Shown: piece by piece, positions 11,655-22,494 of the stretch | Layout of the letters: each line of letters starts with the position of its first letter | How positions within the stretch are numbered: the first letter of the stretch is position 1 | NCBI GenBank assembly: GCA_035772405.1 | Contig: JAYKKM010000309.1 | Coordinates: 203,501-267,500 of the forward strand | Direction: 5' to 3' | Source of the DNA: Chrysogorgia sp. JL179-B06 | Lineage: Eukaryota; Cnidaria; Anthozoa; Scleralcyonacea; Chrysogorgiidae | Length of the DNA stretch: 64,000 nt | The notes under the pieces: model-generated | Database searches by the model: none | Seen by the model: only the letters and a program-made list of their open reading frames with translations | What the model was told of the DNA's origin: nothing | Made by a program: the position numbers and the translations under genes

Positions 11655-12147
11655 GACCTGGTTGATTGTGAAGCCACATCTGGAAGAGACAGCCAAAGAA
11701 ATCTTCGCTGGAACTGATGTTTGCATTTCAACCAGTGGACACAAATACCTTGGATGATACATCGGCTCGGAGGAGGGGAAAGCTGAGTACGTCCGAACTT
11801 TGGTTGGGAAGTGGTGCAACCAGCTCCATGTGTTAAGTGAGATTGCGAAATTCCAGCCTCAAGCAGCGTATGCCGCTTTTGTGTCTGGGTTTACTTACCA
11901 CATACGCACAATCTCAGGTATCGAGACGGATATGCAGCAGATCGACAACGTCATCGACACGAAGTTCCTGCCTGCACTCCTCGACCACCGCAGTTTGTCC
12001 AGACATGAACGTGGACTGCTTTCGCTGCCTGCTGGACTGGGAGGTCTTGGTATACCCATCTTCTCGGACATTTGCGCAGAAGAAAACGCGAACTCGAAGA
12101 CCATCTGCCAAGATCTCTGTTCACAACGTCACTGTTACACAACTTGA
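11655..12147 (+). pseudogene. LINE-D RT thumb region
   Basis: The segment reads KTWLIVKPHLEETAKEI and HKYLG, meets a stop at about 11,756, then is open at 11,800-12,147 with FQPQAAYAAFVSGFTYHIRT and LLSLPAGLGGLGIPIF. These blocks follow the catalytic core in this RT lineage. It is out of frame with the upstream ORF because of the damage near 11,635 and shifts again near 12,080. Confidence 0.75.
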
Positions 12148-12937
12148 GATCTAGCATGAACGATGAGCAACTCCGGGCAAACGACATCGTCCAACAGAAA
12201 GGATCCTCTAGCTGGTTGACAGCGCTGCCGCTCGCCGATGAAGGGTACGTCCTCGCCAAGCGTGAGTTCTACGACGCGATCTATACCTGCGCTACCGGTG
12301 GCAGTTGAAGCGCCTTCCATCCTATTGCGCTTGTGGTAAATCTTTCACTGTAGACCACGCCTTGTCGTGTCTGAAAGGAGGTTTTATCCACCGTAGACAT
12401 GATGAGATCCGTGATCTACTTGCAGCTGCCATAAACGATGTTGCATACGACGTGTCAATTGAGCCCGTCCTTGCTCCACTTACTGGTGAAGTACTTCCAC
12501 CCAGTGCGAACTCGGCTGATGACCCAGAGTAGACATAGCTGCGAGGGGCTTCTGGCAGAGATGTGAAAAGGCATTTTTTGATGTCCGGGTTTTTAACCCT
12601 TACGCCTCGACACATCGACGTCAGACCCTGAGCAGCTCGTTCAACGCCAACGAACGGGAGAAGAAGCGACTGTACAACCAACGAATTGTTGAAGTTGAGC
12701 ATGGCTCCTTCACACCGGTCGTTTTCAGCGCTTTTGGTGGATGTGGAAGGGAGACCCATCACTTCCTCTCGTTCCTTGCTGAGAAGCTCGCCACCAAGAA
12801 GAAGTTTGCGCCTTCCATTGTCCTGAGCTGGCTAAGGAGGAAGATTGCCTTCGCTTTGCTTCGAAGTCAAGTTGTGTGCGTCCGTGGCAGCCGCACCTGG
12901 AGAAACATTTCCATTCCGTCGACCAGTGACATTCCAT
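12148..12937 (+). pseudogene. LINE-D C-terminal zinc knuckle and RLE-like nuclease
   Basis: Broken frames encode WLTALPLADEGYVLAKREF, then a knuckle CACGKSFTVDHALSCLKGGF and RRHDEIRDLLAAAINDVAYD, followed by an acidic ADD segment, an FFDV block near 12,570 and VEHGSFTPVVFSAFGGCGRE. Knuckle plus D...DV is the arrangement expected of a restriction-like endonuclease tail. Stops near 12,305 and 12,530 and frame changes show that it is inactive. The nuclease label is inferred from motif order. Confidence 0.7.
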
Positions 12938-13089
12938 TATCTGAATGGAATTATAATATAAATTAATTATTGTAACTGTTCATTGACTGAGAGAGTGTAA
13001 ATTATTCGTAATTGTTCGTATTTATATATTCATTTTATGTAAAATGATTATCTTTGTTGATCCAATGATTAAAAATTTTATGTTATTAA

Positions 13090-13723
13090 ATCATATACAG
13101 AACCTACCTCTATTGCTGAAATTCTAAACAATCATTCAACTATTGGAACCAAACTAGCAACTAGAATAAAAGAAAAACTTGGCCTTTTTACTCGAAATCT
13201 CTCGACCATTCCCGCAACTTCTACCACTCCCGCAATTTCTACCTCATCCTGCAAAAACAAATTTACTTTCCATGAAGTAGATGAAAGTTTCATATCTAAC
13301 CAAATTCAACAGCTAAAAACTAACAAAGCAATCGGACTAGATCGTATTAGTGCCAGATTATTAAAAGATTCTTCTGGTGTCATCTCTCCTGTTCTAACAA
13401 AGATATTCAACCGCTCACTTGACTCTTCAACATTCCCATCGTACTGGAAATTAGGAAAAGTAACTGCTATTTTCAAAACGGGTGATCGATGTAATGCCAA
13501 TAACTGCGGACCAATCACTATTCTTCCAACTGTTAGTAAAATCCTTGAAAAAACGGCACATATACAAGTTTACAACTATCTTACCAGTAGTAACTTTCTA
13601 TCTCCGCAGCAGTTTGGATTTCGACCTAAGCTTTCAACCGAAATAGCGTTAGCCCGTTTTACAGACATCATATTGTGTAATCTAAACAAAGGTTTAGCAA
13701 CTGGAGCCGTTTTCCTTGACTTA
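13090..13723 (+). pseudogene. LINE-A reverse transcriptase, first half
   Basis: This piece starts in the right copy of the 19-bp duplication. It encodes NKAIGLDRISARLLKD, VISPVLTKIFNRSL, FPSYWKLGKVTAIFKTGD, ILPTVSKILEK and QQFGFRPKLSTEIALARF, the ordered N-terminal blocks of a CR1/L2-like RT, then GAVFLDL where the first catalytic Asp lies. It breaks at the TA (13722-13723) that is the target site of the 11.2-kb transposon; the block resumes with SKAFDTA at 24,944. The frame across this piece is largely open. Confidence 0.85.
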
Positions 13724-13755
13724 CAGTACTGCTAAGAAATAACCTATCAAAAATC

Positions 13756-13871
13756 GCGTCTGTTTTGCGTTCGTCTTGCGTTCGTCTAGCGTCCGTCTAG
13801 CGTCCGTCTAGCGTCCGTCTAGCGTCCGTCTTGCGTCCGTCTAGCGTCCGTCTTGCGTTCGTCTTGCGTCT
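13756..13871. repeat. Left subterminal array of 11-bp repeats
   Basis: About ten head-to-tail units of GCGTCCGTCTA and its variants (TTG for TAG, TTCG for TCCG) start some 30 bases inside the left end. The same units lie in inverted orientation at the right end. Repeated subterminal motifs are typical transposase-binding sites; that function is inference. Confidence 0.85.
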
Positions 13872-14032
13872 CGCTGAAAGCTGTACTCGCTGGACGCAGA
13901 GCTCGCATCACGTTCGGTGATACGATTTCATTGCGAAGGTTATCCGAGTCGTTCTGTTCTGAATCTGATTGTTGATTGTTCTCTCAATCTCTCCTGCTCT
14001 ATCACTCGAATCTTGTGTTCACACAGATAAGA

Positions 14033-17000
14033 ATGGGAAAGCTTTCTCAATTCGCCAGAAATCGAATTGTATCGTTAAAATCTTCTGGCGTTTCCATTAC
14101 GAAAATCACAGAAATTTTGGAGAAAGAAGAAGGAATCAAGACATCGCGGTTTGCTGTAGGAAAGTTCATCGCTCGATACAATCGAACTGGTAGTACAGCC
14201 GATGCCCAACGCAGCGGAAGGAATCCCATTTTAAGTGTCAATGACCAAAACTTCATCGACGAGCAAATGAGCAACAACGACGAGTTAACATCGAGCGAGT
14301 TACAGAACCGTCTGCTTGACGAACGAGATGTAAGTGTTTCCAGCGCAACTGTTCGAAGTGTCCGACGAAAAATTGGATGGAAACACGAAAGGGCACGATA
14401 TTGTCAACTGATTCGGGAACCCAACAAAATAAAGCGGATGTGCTTTTGCTTAAAGGCATTTAGAGAGAAGGACGCGTTTGAAGATGCCATCTTCACCGAC
14501 GAGACGAGTGTCGAAATACAGCAGTACACGAGATACTGTTTTCGAAAGGGTGGTAGTTTACCGAAACGCAAAGGTCGTCCAAAACATCCGCTGAAAGTAA
14601 GTTAAATGTTTATTATTTTATGTAATAATTTAAACGAAGTGGCTATATTTACGGCAGGATTAACAACGATATATAGGCGGTTCGTTCCCAAACCCGCGAT
14701 TTCCGGCGAGTTTGATAAAAATTAGTTTGCCTTTTCTGCATAGTTTTGTTTGGTTAGTGTTAGTATTTTGATAAAGGTTAGTCTTTTGGTTATGATTAGG
14801 GTTAGGGTTAGGATTTTGGTGATGTTGGGGTTAGCATTTCGTTGAATTCTAAAATACTGCCGTAAATATAGCCTGGCGAAGTCCGTTTACGGGCTCGTAA
14901 ATATAGCCACAGCCTAGTATCATATGCTTGATTGTTTCTGGTTTGAACCGAGGGCTGCATCCCAAATATTCCAAAGACAATTAGTTTAATGGCTGCTCAT
15001 GTATTAATATTTCTCAGGGGCAGAAACATTTATTGTATAAAGTAATCTCACTCTTGGTTTTTACTAGCCTCCTTCGCAGGCATCACCACGCGAAAAAAAC
15101 AACATTCAACTTTTATCAGCATTGTTACTAGCTGCAAATGCCATGTCAATCCAATGTCAAGATATGTTTGCATTGATAACTGGATGTTCTCATAATGCTT
15201 TCTCAGTTGCTGACACTATAAACAGCCAAACAGGCCTGTGTCTGAGACAGCAAAACAACTTTAGATAAAAATGTGGAACCCTCGGCTATAATAATAGTCT
15301 GCGAAAGCAGACTCTGTATAATAAAGGAAAGGTTTTATATTGTAGAGTGAATGCAAATGTGGGTCCAACAATGTTTCGATTTATTGTATTCTTTCTTATA
15401 GGTCCATGTATGGGCAGGTATATCCCATCGTGGTGCCACGCAGGTTTGTGTGTTCACTGGATACATGGAGAGCCTTGGTTACCAAAAATTTTTGGAAAGA
15501 AACTTGCTGCCCTTCATTGCCAGTACATATGCAGATGGTCATCGGTTATGGCAAGATAATGACCCCAAGCACACCAGTAACTCCACCAAAAAGTGGATGA
15601 AGGATAATGGTGTTAATCATTGGGCAACACCTCCAGAATCACCGGTTTGTAATCATTATTCATAGTATACAGTAAAAACCTACATAAATGAACCACATTT
15701 TTCCAAGTCAGGCTAAAATGCTTCTTATATATTGGGTGTCTAGTGAGAAATCAAGCTGACTGGTATCTTAACAGGTTCTAATACAGTACGCGTATCATTA
15801 TCAATGTTAGGGAGGGGGTGGGGTCGTGCAAGGGGTGAGGATTTGACTATGTAACAATAAAAATTATCAAATACATAACCATTGGGACAAAATCATTGTC
15901 AAATTCCTTATTACCCAGGACAGATCCAGATTGTGTTCATACTTTTTAACATACTAAATCACCTGCTTGTTTCACTATTTTAAAATGGCTTTACTTTCTG
16001 ACAGTGGTTGTATACACAGTTCAATATTATTAAACTCAATTGATGATTTTAATTACCGTAAACAATTTTTGACGGTACTATTTTCATGAAGAAAAATTGC
16101 AAGTTTAAAAAATACCCCAGTTTACAAAATTGACTGCAAACAATGAAAATAAGTAGTAAGACATGTGACGAAGGGTATGTGTTGCTCAAACATACAGTGT
16201 AATGTCAATACGGGCAATATTAAATCTGAAAAGGTGAATGAGTTTTTACTATTTTTAACAAAATGAACCAAGAGATATTAAGAACAAATATTAAGGGTGA
16301 CCACTTAATACAGGTATTTGCCAAATCGTGTTGTTTATACAGTAGGTAATTTGGTGACCGTTCAATACAGTTTCAAGATAATGAAATATGTTTGACTGTA
16401 TTCACACTAAACATTAACCCAACTGTAGAAACTTATAAACTACAATGCTTTTTACTTATGTGTTCTTACCTTTAGTTATAAACTGCTTCATGCTGAACTA
16501 GTTCTTATATATAATTGGCTAAATTTCAGCCTGTAAGTTTCTTATTACATGTTGGTTTTGGTGAATAATCAACAGGTGAATAATCAATAATGGTGAATAA
16601 TCAATAATCAATAATTTTTGGTGAATAATCAATAATCAACAGTATAATTATGAGGTTTGATAATCCCCCGGCCCATGACCTCCTGCTACGGACCAGTGTC
16701 TTAGCCAGGATCTGAAACTTGGGTGTCCAAATTGGCCATCGCGGGCCAGAATACCCCTGAACGGGGGGAGTTGCATATTTGCCGGGAATCCCCCTGTCAA
16801 TGTGTATTCTAAAGGCTCAAATTGTAACTTTTCATTCTCTTTAAATTCTTACGATTCATTCTCATGCATTATTCATGACAAGAATCACGACTTACGAGGC
16901 TTAGTCGACAAAAATGTGCAACAATCGACGAATAGTACGAATAGTCGACAAATAGTATGAATATTTGACGAATCGTCGCTACTCGTCAATAGCGCGGTTG

Positions 17001-17612
17001 TGAATTCAAAATAAATGTCTTGTGCACGATAAATGTTTCGCTGATGGCCGATTTGACTTAATAAAGCTACCAAAATACTAGAGTAGCGAAAGGTGTCCTT
17101 TAGATTTCTTACTGGCCGTCCAAAAGGTGTCAAAATAGTAAATAGCCGTCCAAAAGCCGTCATCAACTGGCCGTCTTAAATCGAAACTGGCCGTCCAAAA
17201 GACGGCTGGCTAAGACCCTGCTACGGACATGTATTGGCTAAAATTCATCATTGGATTTTGCCATTCTCTGTAGTACAGGCGTACAGCTGTTTAATCTTTG
17301 ACATTTCATTATGCCCGAGAGCCACATTGGCTATAGCTATTGTTCATGATTTTCTGTGTATAATTTATTATGTACATCCAACTTTTTTCATTTACCAATT
17401 GATAGGATTTAAACCCAATTGAAAATCTGTGGGAAAACCTAAAACACCATCTTAGGAAGTACACAAAACCAAGAAACAAAGAAGAACTGGTTCAAGGAAT
17501 TTGGGATCATTGGAAAACTGTGACACCAGATATGTGTAAACGTTATATTGAGCATGTACATAAAGTTGTGCCAGCAGTTATTGCCTGTGATTGTGGTCCA
17601 TCTGGATATTAG
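14033..17612 (+). CDS. Tc1-like DD34E transposase, three exons
   Basis: Exon 1 is 14033-14596 (188 codons, donor AAA|GTAAGT), exon 2 15402-15644 (acceptor TTATAG, donor CCG|GTTTGT) and exon 3 17406-17612 (acceptor GATAG, stop TAG). All junctions are phase 0 and the sum is 337 residues, the usual Tc1 length. Exon 1 has the paired helix-turn-helix region (FARNRIVSLKSSGVSITKIT, then SATVRSVRRKIGWKHERAR) and the first catalytic Asp in IFTDETSVEI. Exon 2 has the second Asp in WQDNDPKHTS. Exon 3 begins DLNPIENLW with the Glu, exactly 34 residues after the second Asp. I chose ATG 14033 (MGKLSQF) by family likeness; an in-frame ATG at 13976 is possible. No internal stop is seen, so the protein could be functional. 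Splicing is predicted from the sequence only. Confidence 0.85.
14639..14910. mobile_element. MITE in transposase intron 1
   Basis: GTGGCTATATTTACG at the left is matched by CGTAAATATAGCCAC at the right, and a second inverted pair (TTTACGGCAG...CTGCCGTAAA) lies just inside. It contains a short TTAGGGTTAGGG run near 14,800. No target duplication is clear. Confidence 0.65.
15669..15790. mobile_element. Partial copy of the CAGTAAAAACC MITE family, intron 2
   Basis: TACAGTAAAAACC followed by TTTTTCCAAGT, AGGCTAAAA and CTTCTTATAT matches the left arm of the TA-flanked MITE at 44,238-44,737. The right end is not visible nearby, so this is probably a truncated or degraded copy. Confidence 0.5.
16555..16645. 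repeat. AATAATCAA-rich tandem repeat, intron 2
   Basis: Units of GGTGAATAATCAATAATCAA of variable length repeat four or five times. Confidence 0.7.
16694..17220. mobile_element. hAT-like MITE with 8-bp target duplication, intron 2
   Basis: The ends are CAGTGTCTTAGCCAG and, inverted, CAGGGTCTTAGCCAG. They are flanked by a perfect 8-bp duplication CTACGGAC (16686-16693 and 17221-17228), which is the hAT signature. Several GGCCGTCCAAAAG words repeat inside the right half. It is non-coding; the open frame at 16885-17166 is not a recognisable protein. Confidence 0.85.
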
Positions 17613-17891
17613 ACTGCAGTATATTAATTATTGTACTGTAGGTGCAATAATCATTGTGTATTCAAGTGAACAACAATATGATTGCTGGTGATGTCCTGCA
17701 TTGTTTTTCTATAAGTATCCCTCTGTAATAGCTATTTAAAAACAATTTACAGTACCATTTACACTATTATAATATTATCATCAACTGAACTATCAACACT
17801 GCAGTTTTTTTTTTAAGTAAAAGGATAGGGGAACTAAGTTACTAAGGTGTACATGTAAGTTGTATGTACAATCTGCATTCAATTTAACGTA

Positions 17892-17930
17892 TTAACAAGA
17901 CGCCCGCTAGGCGTTAACTTGGGCTACTGT
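17892..17930. repeat. Copy 1 of the AGACGCCCGCTAGGCG end sequence
   Basis: TTAACAAGACGCCCGCTAGG followed by CGTTAACTTGGGCTAC matches 18,128 and 58,951. The core ACGCC-CGCTA-GGCGT can form a small hairpin. Confidence 0.75.
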
Positions 17931-18127
17931 AGCCTGTGCATGGAGCTACCGTATGATGCTACAAGATACTTCCCAGTGCACATAACTGACTTCAAACACT
18001 TGCAAGCAAGTAGCTGGCTGGCAAAAACAATTCAGTTCAAACCACTTGATCAAAAAAGGATTTTATGTTGATGTTATTAACAAAAAAAGTTTGTGAGAAC
18101 TTTAGAATATCAAATGCAAATTTATAC

Positions 18128-18543
18128 TTTAACAAGACGCCCGCTAGGCGTTAACTCGGGCTACTTGAGCTAGTGGCTTGTTTAAAGACACTGTAGGCAA
18201 ATTCAATATATCCAAATATATATATACTTCCCAGCCACATAAAACGCATGATCGCAGGTTATTCGAACACTTGAAAGCAATCCTTTATATATCCTTGGCA
18301 AAAACTCTTCTCTTCGAAAGTCGAAACACGAAAAGAAAGACGCGCTCGCAAAGCCTGTTGGAGGCCTGGGCCCAAGTCTCGACCCCAAAAATAGTTACGA
18401 CTAACAAAAAAACAGGGAACCTAAACACTTGCTAACAGCTCGCAAAGCCTGTTGGAGGCCTGGGCCCAAGTCTCGACCCCAAAAATAGTGACGACCAACA
18501 AAAAACCAGGAAACCTAAACTCGGCTATCGCCCGAGTAAATAG
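18128..18543. repeat. AGACGCCCGCTAGGCG-family element, copy 2
   Basis: It starts with the same sequence as 58,951 and has the inverted words CTCGGGCTA and CGCCCGAG near its ends. Within it, 18348-18436 and 18437-18520 are a near-identical tandem pair (GCTCGCAAAGCCTGTTGGAG start). Sequence just downstream (for example GTGCAGGGGTGG at 18,730) is also shared with the 59-kb copy, so the true right boundary may lie further on or the copy may be nested. Confidence 0.55.
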
Positions 18544-19940
18544 TTGAAAAGAAATGAAACAGTTGTTTTGGTGAATTTCTCAGTGTAAAATCCTCTTAAT
18601 TTCTTAAATTTGACCAAAAAATCTGAGGTCCAGTTGTTTATTAAAGGCTGGAAAGTTGCCTTGTTGGCAAATATATAACAAATATATGTAAATACATAGT
18701 TAAAGTAATCAGATACAGTGCTGTCAGTGCAGGGGTGGTTAAATTTTCCAAACTTTCAACATTGGCAAACTGCATGCCAGTAACAAACCACCTTAATTAC
18801 ATGGAGGCAAGTTGGCTCACAAAGCTAGTCAGCATGCAGATGATTCCTGTTTATGCTGACACCATCAACATATTTCTAAGTTTAGTTCATTTATAATTCG
18901 AGTATGTTGGCCAGATTTAGTATTGGACAATTGACAAATAACTGTCATGGTTAGTGAGCAAACTCAGATACTGTGCCAGCTCAGCTGTATTAAATCATTT
19001 GCAAACTCAACATTATGCTCAATCAAATCGAAAAGCTATATCTACAAAATTTGTGAATAGACGGATAATAAAATGTATGTACATTCGGACATTCATAATA
19101 TATGTATCTGCGACAAGCAGGTATTAAAAATAATGAATAAACTGGTTGAAATTAGTACACGAAACATGACAATACCGTCTATACTACCAAAAAAATGGCC
19201 AATATTTTAGTGTTTTAGTGAAGTGGTAAATGAAGATATGCATTGCCCTTCAATAGGGGGTGTATGGATATTAAATGGCCCAATAAATAAGGTCAGATAA
19301 ACTACCAAATAAATGGGAAATAATTTTGTTTATCCAAAACCCCCATTTCTCTTTATTTTTGAAAAAGCCCACAGAAAACCTACTTGTACACTGAACTGTG
19401 ATTGGCCCAATTTGGCAATTAATGAATAATCACACTCTTGTGAACCAATAAGATTGTGGCATTTGTGAGTTATCACATAAAATGACCTGTTTTCTTGCAT
19501 CTTTTTAGTTTTGAGCACTCTTCTTGAAATACATGTATATGTGACATAGAAAAAATCTCATCAAATGCTTTTGTGGGTTTATATCATGCTTTTGCTGTCA
19601 CCACCAAGCTTCAAGAACATGTAGCAAAGCAAGGCTTGGTGGTGATAACAAAAGCATGAGGTAAACTTGCCTAAGTCCCAATTTGTGCAATTGTATCATT
19701 AACACTAGTTAAACATGTTAAAGATGTTTAGATGGAACCCTCAATTGCTAGTATATATAAGGTGACACTGGTAAAATTCTTGATTAGGTCTATGCCTGGG
19801 ATTTATGAATTATATACAGTACTGTACATACAAACTGGGTAAATAGATGTAGCTGAAAAAATTTAATTACAAAGTAATATAAATTATAAATTACCGATAG
19901 TTAAATACAGACTTGTACTCTAGGCTGATAAAATTAGAAT
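18544..19940. other. Transposon interior, no gene recognised
   Basis: AT-rich. The stretch 18,711-18,870 resembles 59,078-59,245. The inverted pair GCTTTTG...CAAAAGC (19,566 and 19,649) with CACCACCAAG/CTTGGTGGTG words suggests a small hairpin. The frame at 19330-19518 has no known motif. Confidence 0.35.
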
Positions 19941-20240
19941 TGCTGTGCGGCACAAGGTTCATTATCTCGGTTTTAATGAATAACATACCGTACTACGGTA
20001 ATTTGGCAAATATAAAAATAATGTGCATATTTAAAAAAGCTTAGAAAAAAGTGTTTAATAAAGTTTTCGTAATTAAGCAGAGTCAATGGCTTTGCTGTGC
20101 GGCACAAGGTTCATTATCTCTCGGTTTATGAATAATATACATACCACGGTAATTTGGAAAATATAAAAATAATGTACATATTTGAAAAAGCTTAGAAAAA
20201 AGTGTTTAATAAAGTTTTCGTAAAGCAGAGTCAATGGCTT
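19941..20240. repeat. 152-bp tandem duplication of the BEN-gene 3' end
   Basis: A unit starting TGCTGTGCGGCACAAGG at 19,941 repeats at 20,093 with few differences. A third partial match (GCTTTGCGGCAC) lies in the BEN reading frame at 20,236. The units include the final coding words (complement of AAAGCCATTGACTCTGC) and the 3' flanking sequence, so the gene's end has been duplicated downstream twice. Confidence 0.7.
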
Positions 20241-21015
20241 TGCGGCACAATTTCCATGCCTCACGTTTGTCCACCACACTGTATTTTTTAAAAATGCACT
20301 CTTTGATTTTAGTTAATCTGGGATCAATTTCAAGTCCCCGCTTTCCCTTAACACCTGCACAATTTGCACCTAGCAGTTCATCTCTGCGGAACATGTCAAA
20401 CACAAGGTTTTTGGCATAGTTTGTCATGGAAGAACTTCTTCGGAATATTTCCTCATATATTTGTGGGCTATCTGGCAAAGTGTTTTTCTCCAGCTGTACT
20501 GCCACACGAGTTTCCACATTAGAAAATTGTTCATTTCTTTCTAATGTCTGACTTTCTTCCACTGGCTCACTTTGTTGAACTGGACTTACCAGCAGTGTAC
20601 ATATATCTGAGTCAATGAAATTGGTCAAGACTTGTTGTTGTTGGCTATCGGAAGGTTCTTCCAACTTACTTATAGCAGTCATAAGTAAAGTTTTTATTTC
20701 TTCCTGGTTTGCTAAAACTCGATCTTGACAACAGCACGTTGTTGGCATGGTTTGCACTGCAATTGGCATACATTCTTTACGCGGGTGATGTACAACTGGT
20801 GCATGTACAACACCTACCACTTCTTCTGTTTGAGTCGAAGCATCATTCCCCTCCTCTTTCTCACAAAGCTCCAGCATTCTCTGCACCCTTAGTTGTTCCT
20901 CTGGACAGAGAAAGTCAAGTGATCCTGGCTTTTTTGCTGGTTTGGGCTTGACACCACTTATTGATTGCTCGATACAATCATCGCCTGGTGAACCCTCCGC
21001 TTCAATTGTAATAAT
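20206..21015 (-). CDS. BEN-like domain protein, terminal exon, carried in the transposon
   Basis: A 269-codon frame runs from a likely acceptor (TTTCATAG before 21015) to a TAA at 20206-20208. The first part is acidic and low-complexity, with Gln and Glu runs (QQQQ near the middle) and a basic patch KPKPAKKPG. The last 75 residues (YAKNLVFDMFRRDELLGANC, EIDPRLTKIKECIFKKY, EAWKLCRKAIDSALRK) resemble a BEN domain, an alpha-helical DNA- or protein-binding module found in chromatin factors and some viral and transposon-linked proteins. It is transcribed opposite to the transposase. Upstream exons are not resolved: the 21,153-21,404 frame has no phase-0 donor that fits. BEN identity is by eye and moderately confident. 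Confidence 0.6.
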   Translation of the reverse strand: MITIEAEGSPGDDCIEQSISGVKPKPAKKPGSLDFLCPEEQLRVQRMLELCEKEEGNDASTQTEEVVGVVHAPVVHHPRKECMPIAVQTMPTTCCCQDRVLANQEEIKTLLMTAISKLEEPSDSQQQQVLTNFIDSDICTLLVSPVQQSEPVEESQTLERNEQFSNVETRVAVQLEKNTLPDSPQIYEEIFRRSSSMTNYAKNLVFDMFRRDELLGANCAGVKGKRGLEIDPRLTKIKECIFKKYSVVDKREAWKLCRKAIDSALRKLY

Positions 21016-21152
21016 CTATGAAATATATGTGACAAAACATTAAATTTTTCGACCAGAAATATGACAATACTTTACACGCATATATAATTATTATTGTGAT
21101 TTTGCAAATTGATTTATGATCAGAGGATTGAAATATTCACGTTCGAAAATGA

Positions 21153-21404
21153 CTATTGAATTTTTAGCTTGCATTTAATAAAATACTTATTTTGAAGATA
21201 ACCAGAGCAAGCACATGCAGAGCCAGATTCACCCTGACTAGCATGAGTGTCAACCGTGGTGCATTGCGCGTTTGTGTTTATATTTCCGTACGATAACAAA
21301 GTGTTTTGAAGTGCTTTGTTGCCTACTTGATGTGGTATAAATACTTCAGAAATTCGCCTTGTCTTCTCAGAAAACCCTACAGAGGCTTTCTTATTCATCC
21401 ACAA
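21153..21404 (-). CDS. Possible upstream exon of the BEN-like gene
   Basis: An 83-codon frame starting MWMNKKASVGF lies about 140 bases upstream of the BEN-like exon on the same strand. It has no motif I recognise. No donor in this frame joins in phase to the acceptor at 21015, so the link is only positional and it may be a chance frame. Confidence 0.2.
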   Translation of the reverse strand: MWMNKKASVGFSEKTRRISEVFIPHQVGNKALQNTLLSYGNINTNAQCTTVDTHASQGESGSACACSGYLQNKYFIKCKLKIQ

Positions 21405-22494
21405 TCCAAATACATCGACTTGGAACCTGATTTTTTTGTTTGAACCTCGTCACTTGGTCTTCTACGCTTCGCCTCAGTCAAGGCTGACAATTCGAAACGA
21501 AAGTCAAGAAAATGTTGAGTTTTGTGAAAAATGCAGAAATAATTACTTTCTAAGGTATATCTTCTTTCAATTAAAAGACAAAATGAATAATTTATATCAA
21601 GGATTGACAAGATATTTATGGATGCAGTTCACCAAGGGAATTTCGTGCTTCAAAAAATGGCCGACCGAGCGTGCAATGCGTCACGGTTGACACTCACTCT
21701 TTAAGAATCCATAATTTTTACGTGTATGGTGATCTCATCCAAGGTGAGATTAAAATAAGACTCTGTGAACAGACTTAAATTTTTTACAAATTGAAACAGA
21801 AGTCAAATACAGTACAATGATCCCCTGTATAATATAATCATAAAATATTAATAAATGTAAAATCTTATATTGTTAGATGATGAAATGCGTCATGGTTTGT
21901 GTTCAAATAGCATTATAATGTTTATATTTACCATTTTTGGTTATCCTAATAGAGGGGCCCAAGGCACGGTTTTGAGACCGGGCAAATATTGCAGTGCTTT
22001 AGCAACGCTTTATATATCCCATGTGCGAGTTCGTTCGTTCAGAATCAACAACAAGCATCTACTTCATGTATGCAGATTTTTTAACGAACGCCACAGGGCA
22101 CCGCACTTTAGTACTGTGTACATGTAGGTTAATTCTCTATCCAGACCGACCAAAAATGGTAAATAAGTAAATAACATATTATTTGTTTATTATACAAGGT
22201 AAAAGAGTTACTTTAGTTTGGTAAAACTGCATTATTTGGATAAGGAAAGAAAAACAAACCAAAATACTTTAGTTTTTGTATAATATAATATAGCTATTTC
22301 CAGCTTAGTTGAATCAAATTCTGTATTAATTTTCCAGTTAATAATAAAGCAAAAATCACGATAACATTTTTTTAGCATTTTGGATTCTGTGAACATGGTC
22401 AAAATATCGTAAAATTCTGCCTGCTGCTGCAGCCAATCAGGTTACAGGAAATGCTGGGATTCTGCCCGCTCACGATACAAAAAAATAAAACATT

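Larger units (their letters stand above)
9772..13089 (+). mobile_element. LINE-D, R2-like RLE LINE with 19-bp target duplication
   Basis: The 3.3-kb element is bounded by an exact 19-bp duplication. It has a 5' UTR of about 300 bases, an N-terminal zinc finger, RT, a C-terminal zinc knuckle and a region with the LD...FFDVRV pattern of PD-(D/E)XK nucleases, then a short AT-rich 3' tail without a clear poly-A. There is no APE domain. This layout and the duplication point to an RLE-type LINE rather than a DIRS element. It is a different family from the RLE LINEs at 3.5 and 44 kb. It looks nearly full length but is disabled by an internal deletion near 11,635 and several stops. Confidence 0.82.

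Noticed and set aside
9772..13089. DIRS-type retrotransposon
   Set aside because: There is no tyrosine recombinase and the element has a clean 19-bp target duplication, which DIRS elements do not make.
20206..21015. Gene belonging to the surrounding host chromosome rather than to the transposon
   Set aside because: It lies well inside the TIR-bounded element. I keep it as probable cargo but cannot exclude an independent retro- or segmental insertion.
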